DNA of 64,000 bases from Pedobacter arcticus A12 (GTDB taxonomy: Bacteria > Bacteroidota > Bacteroidia > Sphingobacteriales > Sphingobacteriaceae), in the NCBI RefSeq assembly GCF_000302595.1, contig NZ_JH947126.1:1-64000 (forward strand), given 5' to 3'. Of the stretch, positions 17,017 through 26,167 are shown one piece after another. Below the pieces are notes generated by a model. The model was given only the letters and a program-made list of their open reading frames with translations, was not told the origin of the DNA and searched no databases. A program made the position numbers and the translations under genes. Positions within the stretch are counted from its first letter, which is position 1, and every line of letters begins with the position of its first letter.

Positions 17017-17247
17017 TTGATATAATTTGAATGGAGCTTATTGACATAATTTTAGAGCGCTATAGACCTTAGTCTATGTGAGCTTAGTTTAAGTCAGTTT
17101 TGAATTTCATATCTCTGGGTCTATATTAGTGCAATCAAATATAAAACGAAAGCAACTACAATTTCATTAATCCGATTTCCCAATTAAAATACATTTAATT
17201 TAATAATTCAATCTGCTATTTCTAATTTAGGGCTTTAATACAAAGTT

Positions 17248-18282
17248 TTGAAAAAACCTATACTAGTAATAAAATTTGGTTCGGCATCGGTAACTACGGC
17301 AAGTCACGAAATTGACGAAGCAGTTATCGCCTCCGTTGCAAAACAAGTTTCCATTTTAAGCAAGCAATACAATATTGTACTGGTTTCATCTGGAGCGGTA
17401 GCTGCGGGTAAAAAAAAGCTGATCAATTATAAAGGAACTTTAAGTCAAAAAAAGGCCGCCGCAGCAGTTGGTAATCCATTGTTGTTACAAACCTACTCGC
17501 GTTATTTCGAACCCTACAACCTTTCTATAGCACAAAGTCTTTGCGAACGTCATCATTTCTCAAACAGAAATCAGTTTTTACAGCTCAAGAAAACCTACGA
17601 GTTGCTTTGGGAAAATAATATTATACCAGTGGCTAACGAAAACGACGTAGTGAGCAATATGGAAATTAAGTTTTCTGATAACGATGAACTGGCCACATTG
17701 ATAGCCGTTGGTTTCGGCGCAAGCATGATTTTGTATTGTACTTCCGTTCCTGGAGTTTATGACGAAAAAGGGAAAATTATCGATGAAATTAAAGTCATAG
17801 ATAAAGCAGCCCTGTCTTTGGCTAAAAAGGAGAAATCAAGTGTAGGCTTAGGCGGAATGACATCAAAACTTACATTTGCCCGTTTGGCTACGCAAATGGG
17901 GATTAAAGCGGTGATTTTTGGCATCAAATCAGAAAATGCAATTATCAATGCGGTTGAGGGTAAAACAGGGACAGTTTGCCAGCCACAGATTAGTAATATT
18001 TCGGCCCGTAACAAATGGTTGGCAAGTGGTAGCTTAATTAAAGGGCAGTTACAAGTTGACGATGGCGCTGTAAAAGCATTGTTAAAGCGTCGTAGCTTGC
18101 TGGCTGTAGGTGTTGAAAAAGTGATCAGGCATTTCGAGGCGGGTGAGGTGTTCGAAATTTTGGATGCGGCACAGATTGTAGTTGCAGTTGCAAAATCAAA
18201 GATAGATTCTCAAACCATTGTAAAGAAAGACGATAAACAGAACTTAGAAATTGCGCATGCGGATGATATTGTTTTAATTTAA
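17248..18282 (+). CDS. proB: Glutamate 5-kinase
   Basis: The 344-residue enzyme phosphorylates glutamate in the first step of proline synthesis. The amino-acid kinase domain opens with ILVIKFGSASVTT, with VLVSSGAVAAGKKKL next and NDELATLIAVGF in the active site. SVGLGGMTSKLTFARLA is the family's GGM..K segment. The last 95 residues form a PUA domain (WLASGSLIKGQLQVDDGAVKAL onward). The start codon is TTG at 17248, with no better ATG upstream. proA follows 27 bases downstream, so this is a proBA operon. Confidence 0.95.
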   Translation: MKKPILVIKFGSASVTTASHEIDEAVIASVAKQVSILSKQYNIVLVSSGAVAAGKKKLINYKGTLSQKKAAAAVGNPLLLQTYSRYFEPYNLSIAQSLCERHHFSNRNQFLQLKKTYELLWENNIIPVANENDVVSNMEIKFSDNDELATLIAVGFGASMILYCTSVPGVYDEKGKIIDEIKVIDKAALSLAKKEKSSVGLGGMTSKLTFARLATQMGIKAVIFGIKSENAIINAVEGKTGTVCQPQISNISARNKWLASGSLIKGQLQVDDGAVKALLKRRSLLAVGVEKVIRHFEAGEVFEILDAAQIVVAVAKSKIDSQTIVKKDDKQNLEIAHADDIVLI

Positions 18283-18309
18283 ACAAATCGACCGATTAAA
18301 AGATATATA

Positions 18310-19557
18310 ATGGATAATATTCAAGAATTACTGATCAATGCTTCAAATGCGACTGCAGCAATCAGGGTGCTTTCGGATGAAAGAAAACAGGCAGTTTTAA
18401 ATACAATTGCCGACGAATTATTGGTAAATAAAGCAAATATCATTGCGGAAAATTTAAAAGATTTGAACCGCATGGATGATGACAATCCTAATAAAGACAG
18501 GCTGTTGTTGAATGAGGAAAGAATCGGAGATTTAGCAGCTAGCGTCCGCGATGTCGCAAATCTGGAAGATCCAACCGGAAAAGTAATATTAGAACGTACC
18601 CTAGAAAATGGTCTGTTTATTCAAAAGAAAACAGTTGCCTTAGGTGTTGTTGGTGTGATTTATGAAGCCCGGCCAAATGTAACGGTAGATGTTGCCACGC
18701 TGTGCATCCGTTCTGGCAATGTTTGCCTATTGCGTGGAGGTTCTGATGCTGATGATACCAATATCTGTTTGGTGGCTATCATCCAAAAGGTTTTAAAGGC
18801 TTTTAAACTAAATTCAAATATTGTACAGCTTTTACCTGTTGACCGTAAATACGTTGAAGAGTTATTGACTGCAGAAAAGTACGTGGATATCATTATCCCT
18901 CGTGGCTCTAAAAGTTTGATTGATTTTGTTCGTAAAAATGCAAAAGTTCCGGTTATAGAAACAGGAGCGGGTGTTTGTCATACTTACATCGAAAAGACGG
19001 CTGATTTACAAAAGGCAGGGAAAATAGTATGCAATGCAAAAGTAACTCGTCCGTCAGTTTGTAATTCATTAGATACCATTGTTTTAGATGAAGAAATCGC
19101 AAGAGATGCTTTATATATAATTGCAGATCTATTAAAGGAATATAAGGTAGAAATGTTTGCTGATGAAACTGCTCACCCGATTTTAAAGTCTGTTCATTAT
19201 CCATATTTACAGGAAGCTGAAGTAGAAGATTTTGGTCGCGAGTTTTTAGCACTGAAATGCTCAGTTAAAGTGGTAAACAATTCAGAAGAAGCGTTAGCGC
19301 ATATCAAGAAGTTTTCTTCTAAACATTCTGAAGCCATTGTAAGCGAAGATACTTCAAAAATAGAGGAGTTCTTAAATCAGGTTGATGCCGCTACGGTTTA
19401 TGCAAATGCTTCTACCCGTTTTACAGATGGCGGTGTATTTGGTTTAGGTGCAGAGATTGGAATTTCTACGCAAAAACTTCATGCTAGGGGACCTTTTGCA
19501 TTAGAAAAGCTAGTGACCGAAAAATGGGTGGTTATCGGAAACGGACAGGTGAGATAA
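18310..19557 (+). CDS. proA: Glutamate-5-semialdehyde dehydrogenase
   Basis: The 415-residue NADPH-dependent enzyme reduces glutamyl 5-phosphate to the semialdehyde, the second step of proline synthesis. Diagnostic stretches are ALGVVGVIYEARPNVTVDVA, CIRSGNVCLLRGGSDA (cofactor region) and IIPRGSKSLIDFVRKNAKVPVIETGAGVCHTY. The catalytic cysteine lies in KVTRPSVCNSLDT. FTDGGVFGLGAEIGISTQKLHARGPFALE is the conserved C-terminal segment. Length and order are normal. It forms an operon with proB. Confidence 0.97.
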   Translation: MDNIQELLINASNATAAIRVLSDERKQAVLNTIADELLVNKANIIAENLKDLNRMDDDNPNKDRLLLNEERIGDLAASVRDVANLEDPTGKVILERTLENGLFIQKKTVALGVVGVIYEARPNVTVDVATLCIRSGNVCLLRGGSDADDTNICLVAIIQKVLKAFKLNSNIVQLLPVDRKYVEELLTAEKYVDIIIPRGSKSLIDFVRKNAKVPVIETGAGVCHTYIEKTADLQKAGKIVCNAKVTRPSVCNSLDTIVLDEEIARDALYIIADLLKEYKVEMFADETAHPILKSVHYPYLQEAEVEDFGREFLALKCSVKVVNNSEEALAHIKKFSSKHSEAIVSEDTSKIEEFLNQVDAATVYANASTRFTDGGVFGLGAEIGISTQKLHARGPFALEKLVTEKWVVIGNGQVR

Positions 19558-19616
19558 GGTGTTTAAAATATGTTAGCTTGTTCATAAATTCATACCAAAA
19601 ACCAAAACAATTGATT

Positions 19617-19624
19617 TAGCTTTG
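19617..19624 (+). promoter_or_regulatory. Bacteroidota -7 box of the deacetylase gene
   Basis: TAGCTTTG is an exact TAnnTTTG match. It predicts a transcript start near 19630 and favours ATG 19647 over ATG 19635 as the translation start. Confidence 0.55.
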
Positions 19625-19646
19625 CATTTAAAGAATGTGCAATAAA

Positions 19647-20543
19647 ATGAAAAAAATAATATTAAGTATCAGCGTTTTGTCGTTGATTTTTCTTGGCGGA
19701 TGTAATTCCTCAAATTCAAAAACTACCGATTCGGTAACCACTACTAATGACTCTACAGAAGTATTAGCATCAGTGAAAACGGAAGAAAAAACGGAGACCA
19801 CGGTTACGCAAAATCATGAAGGCAAGAAAATTGCCGACGCTGCTACGATTTTAGCTCGTAAACAAGTGCCTATCTTATGTTATCACCAAATTAGAGACTG
19901 GAGAGCAACGGATTCAAAAACAGCGAAAGATTATATTATTCCGGTGGCAACTTTTAAGGCACAGATGAAAATGCTTGCAGATAGCGGCTACAACAGTATC
20001 CAGCCAGAACAACTTTACAACTATTTAGCTTACGGAGACGCTTTGCCAGAAAAACCGGTGATGCTAACTTTTGATGATACAGATTACGACCAGTACGAAG
20101 TTGGTGCTAAAGTTTTAGACCAATATGGTTACAAAGGTGTTTATTTCATCATGACAGTTTCTATCGGTAAAAAAGGAAAAGTACATTACATGAGCAAAGA
20201 AGACATCAAAGATCTTGCAGACCGTGGAAATACCATTGGTAGCCACACTTATGATCATAAAAACTTCAAGAAATACACTGGGGAAGATTGGGTACAGCAG
20301 TTAGATAAACCTACTGCGAAATTGGAAGAAATTACTGGCAGAAAAATGCTAGACTTTGCTTATCCTTTCGGTTTGTGGAATTCAGAAGGTATCCCAGAAT
20401 TAAAGAAAAGAGGATTTAGAGCGGCTTATGCTTTAGCTGATAAAAGAGATGAAAAGGAACCACTTTATACTATCAGAAGAATTATAGCTAGTGGTTACTG
20501 GAGTCCAAAAACATTGCACACCAGCATGGTAAGAAGTTTTTAA
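19647..20543 (+). CDS. Polysaccharide deacetylase family lipoprotein
   Basis: The 298-residue protein begins MKKIILSISVLSLIFLGGC, a signal peptide with lipobox. A serine/threonine-rich tether follows, then a NodB-type carbohydrate esterase domain. The metal-binding and catalytic motifs are visible: VPILCYHQIRD, VMLTFDDTDYDQYEVG (TFDD motif), NTIGSHTYDHKNF (HxxxH motif) and DFAYPFGLWNSEG. Such enzymes deacetylate surface polysaccharide or peptidoglycan sugars. The first 45 mature residues are a low-complexity spacer. The frame extends to ATG 19635, but the promoter box makes 19647 the better start. A hairpin terminator follows. Confidence 0.92.
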   Translation: MKKIILSISVLSLIFLGGCNSSNSKTTDSVTTTNDSTEVLASVKTEEKTETTVTQNHEGKKIADAATILARKQVPILCYHQIRDWRATDSKTAKDYIIPVATFKAQMKMLADSGYNSIQPEQLYNYLAYGDALPEKPVMLTFDDTDYDQYEVGAKVLDQYGYKGVYFIMTVSIGKKGKVHYMSKEDIKDLADRGNTIGSHTYDHKNFKKYTGEDWVQQLDKPTAKLEEITGRKMLDFAYPFGLWNSEGIPELKKRGFRAAYALADKRDEKEPLYTIRRIIASGYWSPKTLHTSMVRSF

Positions 20544-20564
20544 ACGTATTTTATATAAAAGTGA

Positions 20565-20595
20565 AGCTCGAGACGTCTGTTTCGGGCTTTTTTGT
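20565..20595 (+). terminator. Rho-independent terminator of the deacetylase gene
   Basis: AGCTCGAGAC (20565-20574) pairs with GTTTCGGGCT (20579-20588), with two G-U pairs, and a T run follows. Confidence 0.78.
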
Positions 20596-20838
20596 TCTCA
20601 GGGGTTTTTATTGAAATATCTTACCAATAAATTCAATAAGGTATGCTTTACGGAAATGAGTTTTAACGACTTTAAAAGTGATTAGATTTTTTTGCTAGAT
20701 GAAGTCTACTAAAGTCAACAAAAAGTAAAAAATAGACAAGAAAATTTTATCTTAGTCTGAATAGAAATAAACTATCTCCTAGGTATCTTATGTTAAAATA
20801 GTGTATAAGAGCTTACAGTACATCAACCTTACCCCATT

Positions 20839-22272
20839 ATGAAAATTTCGAAACTTAAACTTATTCCTTTTTTATTAGCAATTGTGGTGCTTTTAAGTAA
20901 TTGTACTTCATCACAGAAAAAGTCTGCTAACAACAGCAAAGACTCAGTAGGCGATATGTATACTGCAGAGCTAACAGATGCTCCAAACGTTCCCGTGGCA
21001 CCCAATTACAAATCTCCACGAAAAGTGAAGGTGGAATTAGAAATTGTAGAACATGTGATGCAACTGGCAGACGGTGTTGATTATAACTTCTGGACTTTTG
21101 GAGGCAAGGTTCCGGGTAAGTTTATCAGAGTGCGCTTGGGTGATGTTATCGAATTCCATTTACACAACCATCCTAATAATAAGCTTCCCCATAATATTGA
21201 TTTACATGCGGTTACCGGGCCAGGCGGTGGTGCAGAAGCTTCCATGACAGCGCCGGGGCATTCTACACAGTTTACTTTTAAAACGCTTAATCCTGGCTTA
21301 TATATCTACCATTGTGCAACAGCGCCTGTAGGTATGCACATTGCCAACGGTATGTATGGACTAATTTTAGTTGAACCAGAAGAAGGATATGCTAAAGTTG
21401 ATAAAGAGTTCTACATTATGCAGAGCGAGTTCTACACAAAAGCACAGTTCGGTAAAATTGGCTTAACTTCTTTTGATATGCAGAAAGCGTTGGATGAAAG
21501 ACCAGATTACGTGGTTTTCAATGGAAGTGTTGGTGCTAATATGGCGGATAAAGCCATGGAGGTAAAGGTAGGAGAGACCGTAAGGCTTTTTGTAGGGAAC
21601 GCAGGACCTAATTTAATATCGTCGTTTCATGTTATCGGTGAAATTTTCGATAAAGTACATATTGAAGGCGGTGATTTAATTAATAAGAATATACAGACAA
21701 CAGTTATTCCTGCGGGTGGAGCTGCAATTGTAGAGTTTAAATGCGATGTTCCAGGCACACTTACGGTAGTAGATCATTCTATTTTCAGAGCGTTTAACAA
21801 AGGTGCATTGGCACAAATCAGAGTAACGGGGGACGAAAAACAAGAAGTTTACACGGGCAAACAGAAGGATGTAGTTTATCTTCCAGAAGGATCTGCTGTA
21901 CAGTCTATTACCAGTCGAGAAAAATCAGCACCAATACCAGAGAAATCGATGAATGAGCGCATGAAAAATGGTCAAATATTGTATAATGCTAACTGTGCTG
22001 CCTGTCATCAACCAAACGGTGAGGGACTGTCTGGAGCTTTTCCTCCGTTGGCAAAATCTGATTATTTAATGGCGAGAAAAGACAAAGGAGTTGGTATTGT
22101 ACTGCATGGCTTGTCTGGAGAGGTTATCGTAAACGGAAAAAAATACGATGGCGTAATGCCGGCAATGCAACTTGGCGATGACGAAGTCGCCAGCATTTTG
22201 ACCTACGTTCGCAACAGTTGGGGTAATAAGAGTGATTTAGTGAAAGCGGGTGAAGTGAGAAAGGCAAGATAG
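20839..22272 (+). CDS. nirK: Copper nitrite reductase with C-terminal cytochrome c domain
   Basis: The 477-residue lipoprotein (lipobox LLSNC) reduces nitrite to nitric oxide on the outer face of the cell membrane or in the periplasm. The first cupredoxin domain supplies LPHNIDLHAVTGPGGG (type 2 copper histidine) and YIYHCATAPVGMHIANGM, with H158, C159 and the methionine as type 1 copper ligands. The second domain carries VDHSIFRAFNKGALAQI (type 2 copper histidine). A class I cytochrome c domain follows, with C386-A-A-C389-H390 and a likely axial methionine in VMPAMQLGD. This covalent haem donor is a known variant of NirK. A SUMF1-like gene begins 3 bases later. Confidence 0.93.
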   Translation: MKISKLKLIPFLLAIVVLLSNCTSSQKKSANNSKDSVGDMYTAELTDAPNVPVAPNYKSPRKVKVELEIVEHVMQLADGVDYNFWTFGGKVPGKFIRVRLGDVIEFHLHNHPNNKLPHNIDLHAVTGPGGGAEASMTAPGHSTQFTFKTLNPGLYIYHCATAPVGMHIANGMYGLILVEPEEGYAKVDKEFYIMQSEFYTKAQFGKIGLTSFDMQKALDERPDYVVFNGSVGANMADKAMEVKVGETVRLFVGNAGPNLISSFHVIGEIFDKVHIEGGDLINKNIQTTVIPAGGAAIVEFKCDVPGTLTVVDHSIFRAFNKGALAQIRVTGDEKQEVYTGKQKDVVYLPEGSAVQSITSREKSAPIPEKSMNERMKNGQILYNANCAACHQPNGEGLSGAFPPLAKSDYLMARKDKGVGIVLHGLSGEVIVNGKKYDGVMPAMQLGDDEVASILTYVRNSWGNKSDLVKAGEVRKAR

Positions 22273-22275
22273 AAT

Positions 22276-23064
22276 ATGATCAGTAGTTTTTTAAAAACGA
22301 TTTTAATAATTTTTATAAGTATTATAACAACCATTTCTTCGGGATTTAGCCAGCACAAAGCTGCGCCCGAAGGAATGGTTAAAATTCCGGCAGGCAAACA
22401 CCGGTTGTTTTTCGAAGAAAAGCAGGGTAAAACTGTGGATGTACAAGCTTTTTATCTTGATATTACTCCCGTAACCAACGAAGATTTTTTCAACTTCGTT
22501 AAGCAAAATCCAAAATGGGTAAAATCGAAGGTTTCAAAACTGTACGCGGATGCAGGCTATCTAAAGCATTGGAAGAGCGATTTCAATTATGGTTCCAGTC
22601 AGCTTAAAAATAGCCCCGTAGTTAATGTTTCTTGGTATGCAGCAAACGCTTATGCAAAATGGAAAGGAAAACGGTTGCCAAACTTAGTTGAGTGGGAATA
22701 CGTTGGAAGCGCTCCAATATTAAACGAAAAACGCCCTATGGAGGAAGTTATTTTGAGTTGGTACAGCAAACCTACTCCTGTAAGTTTTCCGTCGGTAGGC
22801 ACAACGTTAAAAAACAAGTTTAACGTATTTGATATGCATGGACTGGTTTGGGAATGGGTAGTTGATTTTAACAGTGTAGTAATTGATGGTGATTCAAGAA
22901 GCAATTCAGCAATCAATCGAGATTTATTCTGCGCATCGGGTTCATTTGGCGCTGCTGATAAGGAAGACTATGCAGCCTTTATGCGTTATGCATTCCGAGG
23001 TAGCCTTAAAGCGAAATATACCGTTAGCAATTTAGGTTTCCGTTGTGCAAAAGACGTTTTATAA
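22276..23064 (+). CDS. Secreted SUMF1/FGE-fold protein linked to nirK
   Basis: The 262-residue protein has a signal peptide (cleavage near GFSQ) and one formylglycine-generating-enzyme-like domain: MVKIPAGKHRLFFEE, FYLDITPVTNEDFFNFVK, PVVNVSWYAANAYAKWKGKRLPN and GLVWEWVVDFNS. The real enzyme has a cysteine pair near the C-terminus in an RGGSWxCxxxYC context. Here the stretch reads FRGSLKAKYTVSNLGFRC, without that pair, so sulfatase activation is unlikely. As part of the nirK operon it more probably helps assemble or partner the reductase. The exact role is not known. Confidence 0.83.
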   Translation: MISSFLKTILIIFISIITTISSGFSQHKAAPEGMVKIPAGKHRLFFEEKQGKTVDVQAFYLDITPVTNEDFFNFVKQNPKWVKSKVSKLYADAGYLKHWKSDFNYGSSQLKNSPVVNVSWYAANAYAKWKGKRLPNLVEWEYVGSAPILNEKRPMEEVILSWYSKPTPVSFPSVGTTLKNKFNVFDMHGLVWEWVVDFNSVVIDGDSRSNSAINRDLFCASGSFGAADKEDYAAFMRYAFRGSLKAKYTVSNLGFRCAKDVL

Positions 23065-23132
23065 CCCAGGAAAAATCAAGTAAATAGCTCGATAATTAGC
23101 TGGGTAAATCATCCCGCGATAATAAAAGTAAC

Positions 23133-23723
23133 ATGAAAAGATATTTTAACATTTTAGTCGTAACGCTTATCGGAATTGGGTTTAGCAACTGTAGTTCTGG
23201 AGAAAGAAATCAGCAGACAGTTCATGAGCCGGCAGTTACGGAAAGCGAGTCTCTTTATCAGATGGACGGAAAATGGACTACGCAAAATGGAGACACCTTC
23301 CACTTAAGTGAGCTAAAAGGAAAAATACCCGTAGTAGCAATGGTTTTTACCAGTTGTACTTACGCTTGCCCTAAAATTATAGAAGATATTCAAAAGGTTA
23401 AACGCCAGGTTCCCGTAAATCAAAAAGAAAAAATGGTATATGTTTTAATCAGTTTTGATACAGAACGAGATACCCCCGAACGGTTAAAAGAATTTGCAAT
23501 AAGTCAGCAACTTGATGATCAATGGCTTTTGTTGCATGGTGATGAAGACGAAGTTCGTGAAATGTCTATGCTACTTAACGTGAAGTATAAAAAGCAACCT
23601 AACGGCGATTTTGCCCATTCAAATGAAGTGACTCTTTTGGATACTCAAGGCGCTATAATTGCCCAAGTTGAAGGTTTAGGGAAAAACCAGCAACCCATTG
23701 TTGATAAAATAAAGGCGATGTAA
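23133..23723 (+). CDS. SCO1/SenC family copper chaperone lipoprotein
   Basis: The 196-residue lipoprotein (lipobox FSNC) has a thioredoxin-like SCO domain. The copper ligands are C75 and C79 in FTSCTYACPKI and H162 in DFAHSNEVTLLD. VLISFDTERDTPERLKEFA is the usual central stretch. SCO proteins deliver copper to cytochrome oxidase; directly behind a copper nitrite reductase, delivery to NirK is the simpler reading. The gap to the previous gene is 68 bases, so co-transcription is likely but not certain. Confidence 0.92.
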   Translation: MKRYFNILVVTLIGIGFSNCSSGERNQQTVHEPAVTESESLYQMDGKWTTQNGDTFHLSELKGKIPVVAMVFTSCTYACPKIIEDIQKVKRQVPVNQKEKMVYVLISFDTERDTPERLKEFAISQQLDDQWLLLHGDEDEVREMSMLLNVKYKKQPNGDFAHSNEVTLLDTQGAIIAQVEGLGKNQQPIVDKIKAM

Positions 23724-23884
23724 ATCTCTGTGAGGCTGAATTTGTATCATGAAGAATTAGCGGAAAAGCGATGAAACTGCGTTTTAGTAAGGTTAATTTT
23801 TTAATGCAAAATGTTACAGTCCTATTTTCTAACAGTAATCGATAATTCTTACCTTTAAATCCTCATTAATCGATAGCACATCAC

Positions 23885-25918
23885 ATGAAAAAAATATTAT
23901 TCTTAGGCTTATTACTAGCTAGTACAGTCACATTCGCACAAAAAAGTTTAACGCCAGAAATGCTTTGGCAATTAGGCAGAGTAGGAGGGGAAGCCATTAC
24001 TCCCGATCATAAATCAGTGATTTTTGGTGTTTCTAATTACGATTTGGCAACCAACAAATCCGAAAGAAAACTATACAGCATCCCACTTAACGGTGGAAAA
24101 TCTACACAAATCTCCAAAACCTCGGGTTCAGAAAGCGTGGTCAGCATCAATAAAGTCACAGGTAAAATCACCTATACTTACAAAGGTCAGTATTGGGAGA
24201 TGAACGCCGACGGTACTGCTACTAAACAGTTGACCAGTTATAACGGCGGTTTGGATAATGCCCGCATATCGCCAAACGGAAAGCATATTTTATTTAGTAA
24301 AGAAGTGCTGATGGTGAAAAATATAGCGAGTGATAAATATCCGGATTTACCGAAGTCAAACGCCTACATTTTTACAGACTTAAGCATCCGCCATTGGGAC
24401 ACTTGGGAAGACGGAAAGTTTTCTCACGTTTTTGTAGCCGATTATAACAACGGTAAAATCAGCAACGAGGTTGATATCATGGTAAATGAACCTTATGATA
24501 CGCCACAGAAACCTTTTGGAGGTTTGGAAGACATGATTTGGTCGCCGGACAGTAAATCAGTACTGTATGTATCAAAAAAGAAGTACGGTAAAAATTACGC
24601 ACAAAGTACCAACACAGATATTTACCGTTACGATTTGGATAGTAAGCAAACGCTTAACTTAACCGATGGAATGTTGGGTTACGATATGCAACCCGCTTTT
24701 AACAAAGATGGATCAAAGCTTGCATGGACAAGTATGGCAGAAGACGGTTATGAAGCGGATAAAAACGATATTATCGTTTTCGACTATAAAACCAATGAGT
24801 GCCATAACTTAACCAAAGACTGGGATGAAACCGTAAGTAGTTTTGTTTGGAGTGAGGACAATACAAAGATCTATTTTTTAGCTATTTATAGGGGTACAGA
24901 ACAGCTTTTTGAAATTTCTTTAAATAAAGATTTAAGTAAGAATACCGCAAAAAACGTTCGCATGCTTACTAAAGGACGTTGGGATATCAACGGAATTGTT
25001 GGTCAGGCGGGTAATACCATGGTGGTTTCCCGTACAGATATGAATCATTCGGCGGAACTATTTAAAGTAGATTTAAAATCGGGAAATTTAACAGCATTAA
25101 CCCAGGTTAACAAAGCAGTTTACGATGGTTTGGCAATGAGTGAAATTGAAGAGCGGATCGTAAAAACTACCGACGGAAAAGATATGTTGACTTGGGTAAT
25201 TTATCCTCCAGGATTTGACCCCACTAAAAAATATCCTACTTTATTGTATTGCCAAGGTGGACCACAATCTGCACTGTCTCAGTTTTATTCTGTTCGATGG
25301 AACTTTCAATTGATGGCAGCGCAAGGATATATTGTTGTTGCACCAAATAGACGCGGAATGCCAGGTTACGGTGTAGAGTGGAATAAGGCCATCAGTGGAG
25401 ACTGGGGGGGGCAGCCAATGCGAGATTATCTTTCCGCTATTGACGATGTTGCAAAAGAATCTTACGTAGATAAAGACCGTTTGGGTTGTGTTGGCGCAAG
25501 TTATGGTGGCTATTCGGTATTTATGCTGGCCGGGATGCATAAGAATAGGTTTAAAACATTCATCGCTCATGATGGCTTGTTTGATTTAAGAAGCTGGTAT
25601 GGTACAACCGAGGAATTGTTTTTTGCTAATAAAGATATCGGCGGACCGTATTGGAGCAAAGATGCGCCTAAATCTTACAAAGATTTTGATCCTGCAAATT
25701 TTGTTAAAAATTGGAACACGCCAATTATGATTATCCAAGGTGGTAACGATTTCCGGGTACCTATTGAACAAGGCTTAGAAGCTTTCCAAGCCGCACAATT
25801 GAAAGGTATAAAAAGTAAATTGCTTTACTTGCCAGAAGAAAACCATTGGGTGCTTTCTGGGCAAAATGGAATTGTTTGGCAACGGGAATTTTTTAGTTGG
25901 TTAAAGGAGACCTTGTAG
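23885..25918 (+). CDS. S9 family prolyl oligopeptidase-type peptidase
   Basis: The 677-residue secreted enzyme begins with a clear signal peptide (KKILFLGLLLASTVTFAQ). An N-terminal beta-propeller (about residues 30-400, with WDL/WSPD-like repeats such as DMIWSPDSKSVLYVS) precedes an alpha/beta hydrolase domain. The catalytic triad is S539 in VGASYGGYSVF, D622 in GGNDFRVP and H654 in EENHWVLS. Such enzymes trim dipeptides or oligopeptides in the periplasm. It stands alone, with its own 160-base upstream region. Confidence 0.95.
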   Translation: MKKILFLGLLLASTVTFAQKSLTPEMLWQLGRVGGEAITPDHKSVIFGVSNYDLATNKSERKLYSIPLNGGKSTQISKTSGSESVVSINKVTGKITYTYKGQYWEMNADGTATKQLTSYNGGLDNARISPNGKHILFSKEVLMVKNIASDKYPDLPKSNAYIFTDLSIRHWDTWEDGKFSHVFVADYNNGKISNEVDIMVNEPYDTPQKPFGGLEDMIWSPDSKSVLYVSKKKYGKNYAQSTNTDIYRYDLDSKQTLNLTDGMLGYDMQPAFNKDGSKLAWTSMAEDGYEADKNDIIVFDYKTNECHNLTKDWDETVSSFVWSEDNTKIYFLAIYRGTEQLFEISLNKDLSKNTAKNVRMLTKGRWDINGIVGQAGNTMVVSRTDMNHSAELFKVDLKSGNLTALTQVNKAVYDGLAMSEIEERIVKTTDGKDMLTWVIYPPGFDPTKKYPTLLYCQGGPQSALSQFYSVRWNFQLMAAQGYIVVAPNRRGMPGYGVEWNKAISGDWGGQPMRDYLSAIDDVAKESYVDKDRLGCVGASYGGYSVFMLAGMHKNRFKTFIAHDGLFDLRSWYGTTEELFFANKDIGGPYWSKDAPKSYKDFDPANFVKNWNTPIMIIQGGNDFRVPIEQGLEAFQAAQLKGIKSKLLYLPEENHWVLSGQNGIVWQREFFSWLKETL

Positions 25919-26107
25919 CTAGTTCAAATTTTTTTAAGAATTTAGGTTTTGGCATTTTAACACGCTTTTACACTGTACCTTTTTTTGTTGCATGGACATA
26001 GTCTAACGACAAAAAAAAGATGCCGTTACAATAATCGTTAATGCACTTATAATGGGTTTAAAACAGAATTAAAATTCGTCACGTTTTAATTAATTTACTG
26101 ATATTTA

Positions 26108-26137
26108 AAGGCTGAAACTAAGTTTCGGCCTTTTTTA
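26108..26137 (+). terminator. Rho-independent terminator between the S9 peptidase and the MFS gene
   Basis: AAGGCTGAAAC (26108-26118) pairs with GTTTCGGCCTT (26122-26132), with one G-U pair, and T's follow. It lies 190 bases behind the peptidase stop codon. Confidence 0.85.
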
Positions 26138-26167
26138 TTAAAAATCACCGCTAACCTAAACCGCTAA

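Noticed and set aside
22276-23064. A true formylglycine-generating enzyme for sulfatases
   Set aside because: The paired cysteines near the C-terminus are missing, no sulfatase is in the window, and the gene is tied to nirK.
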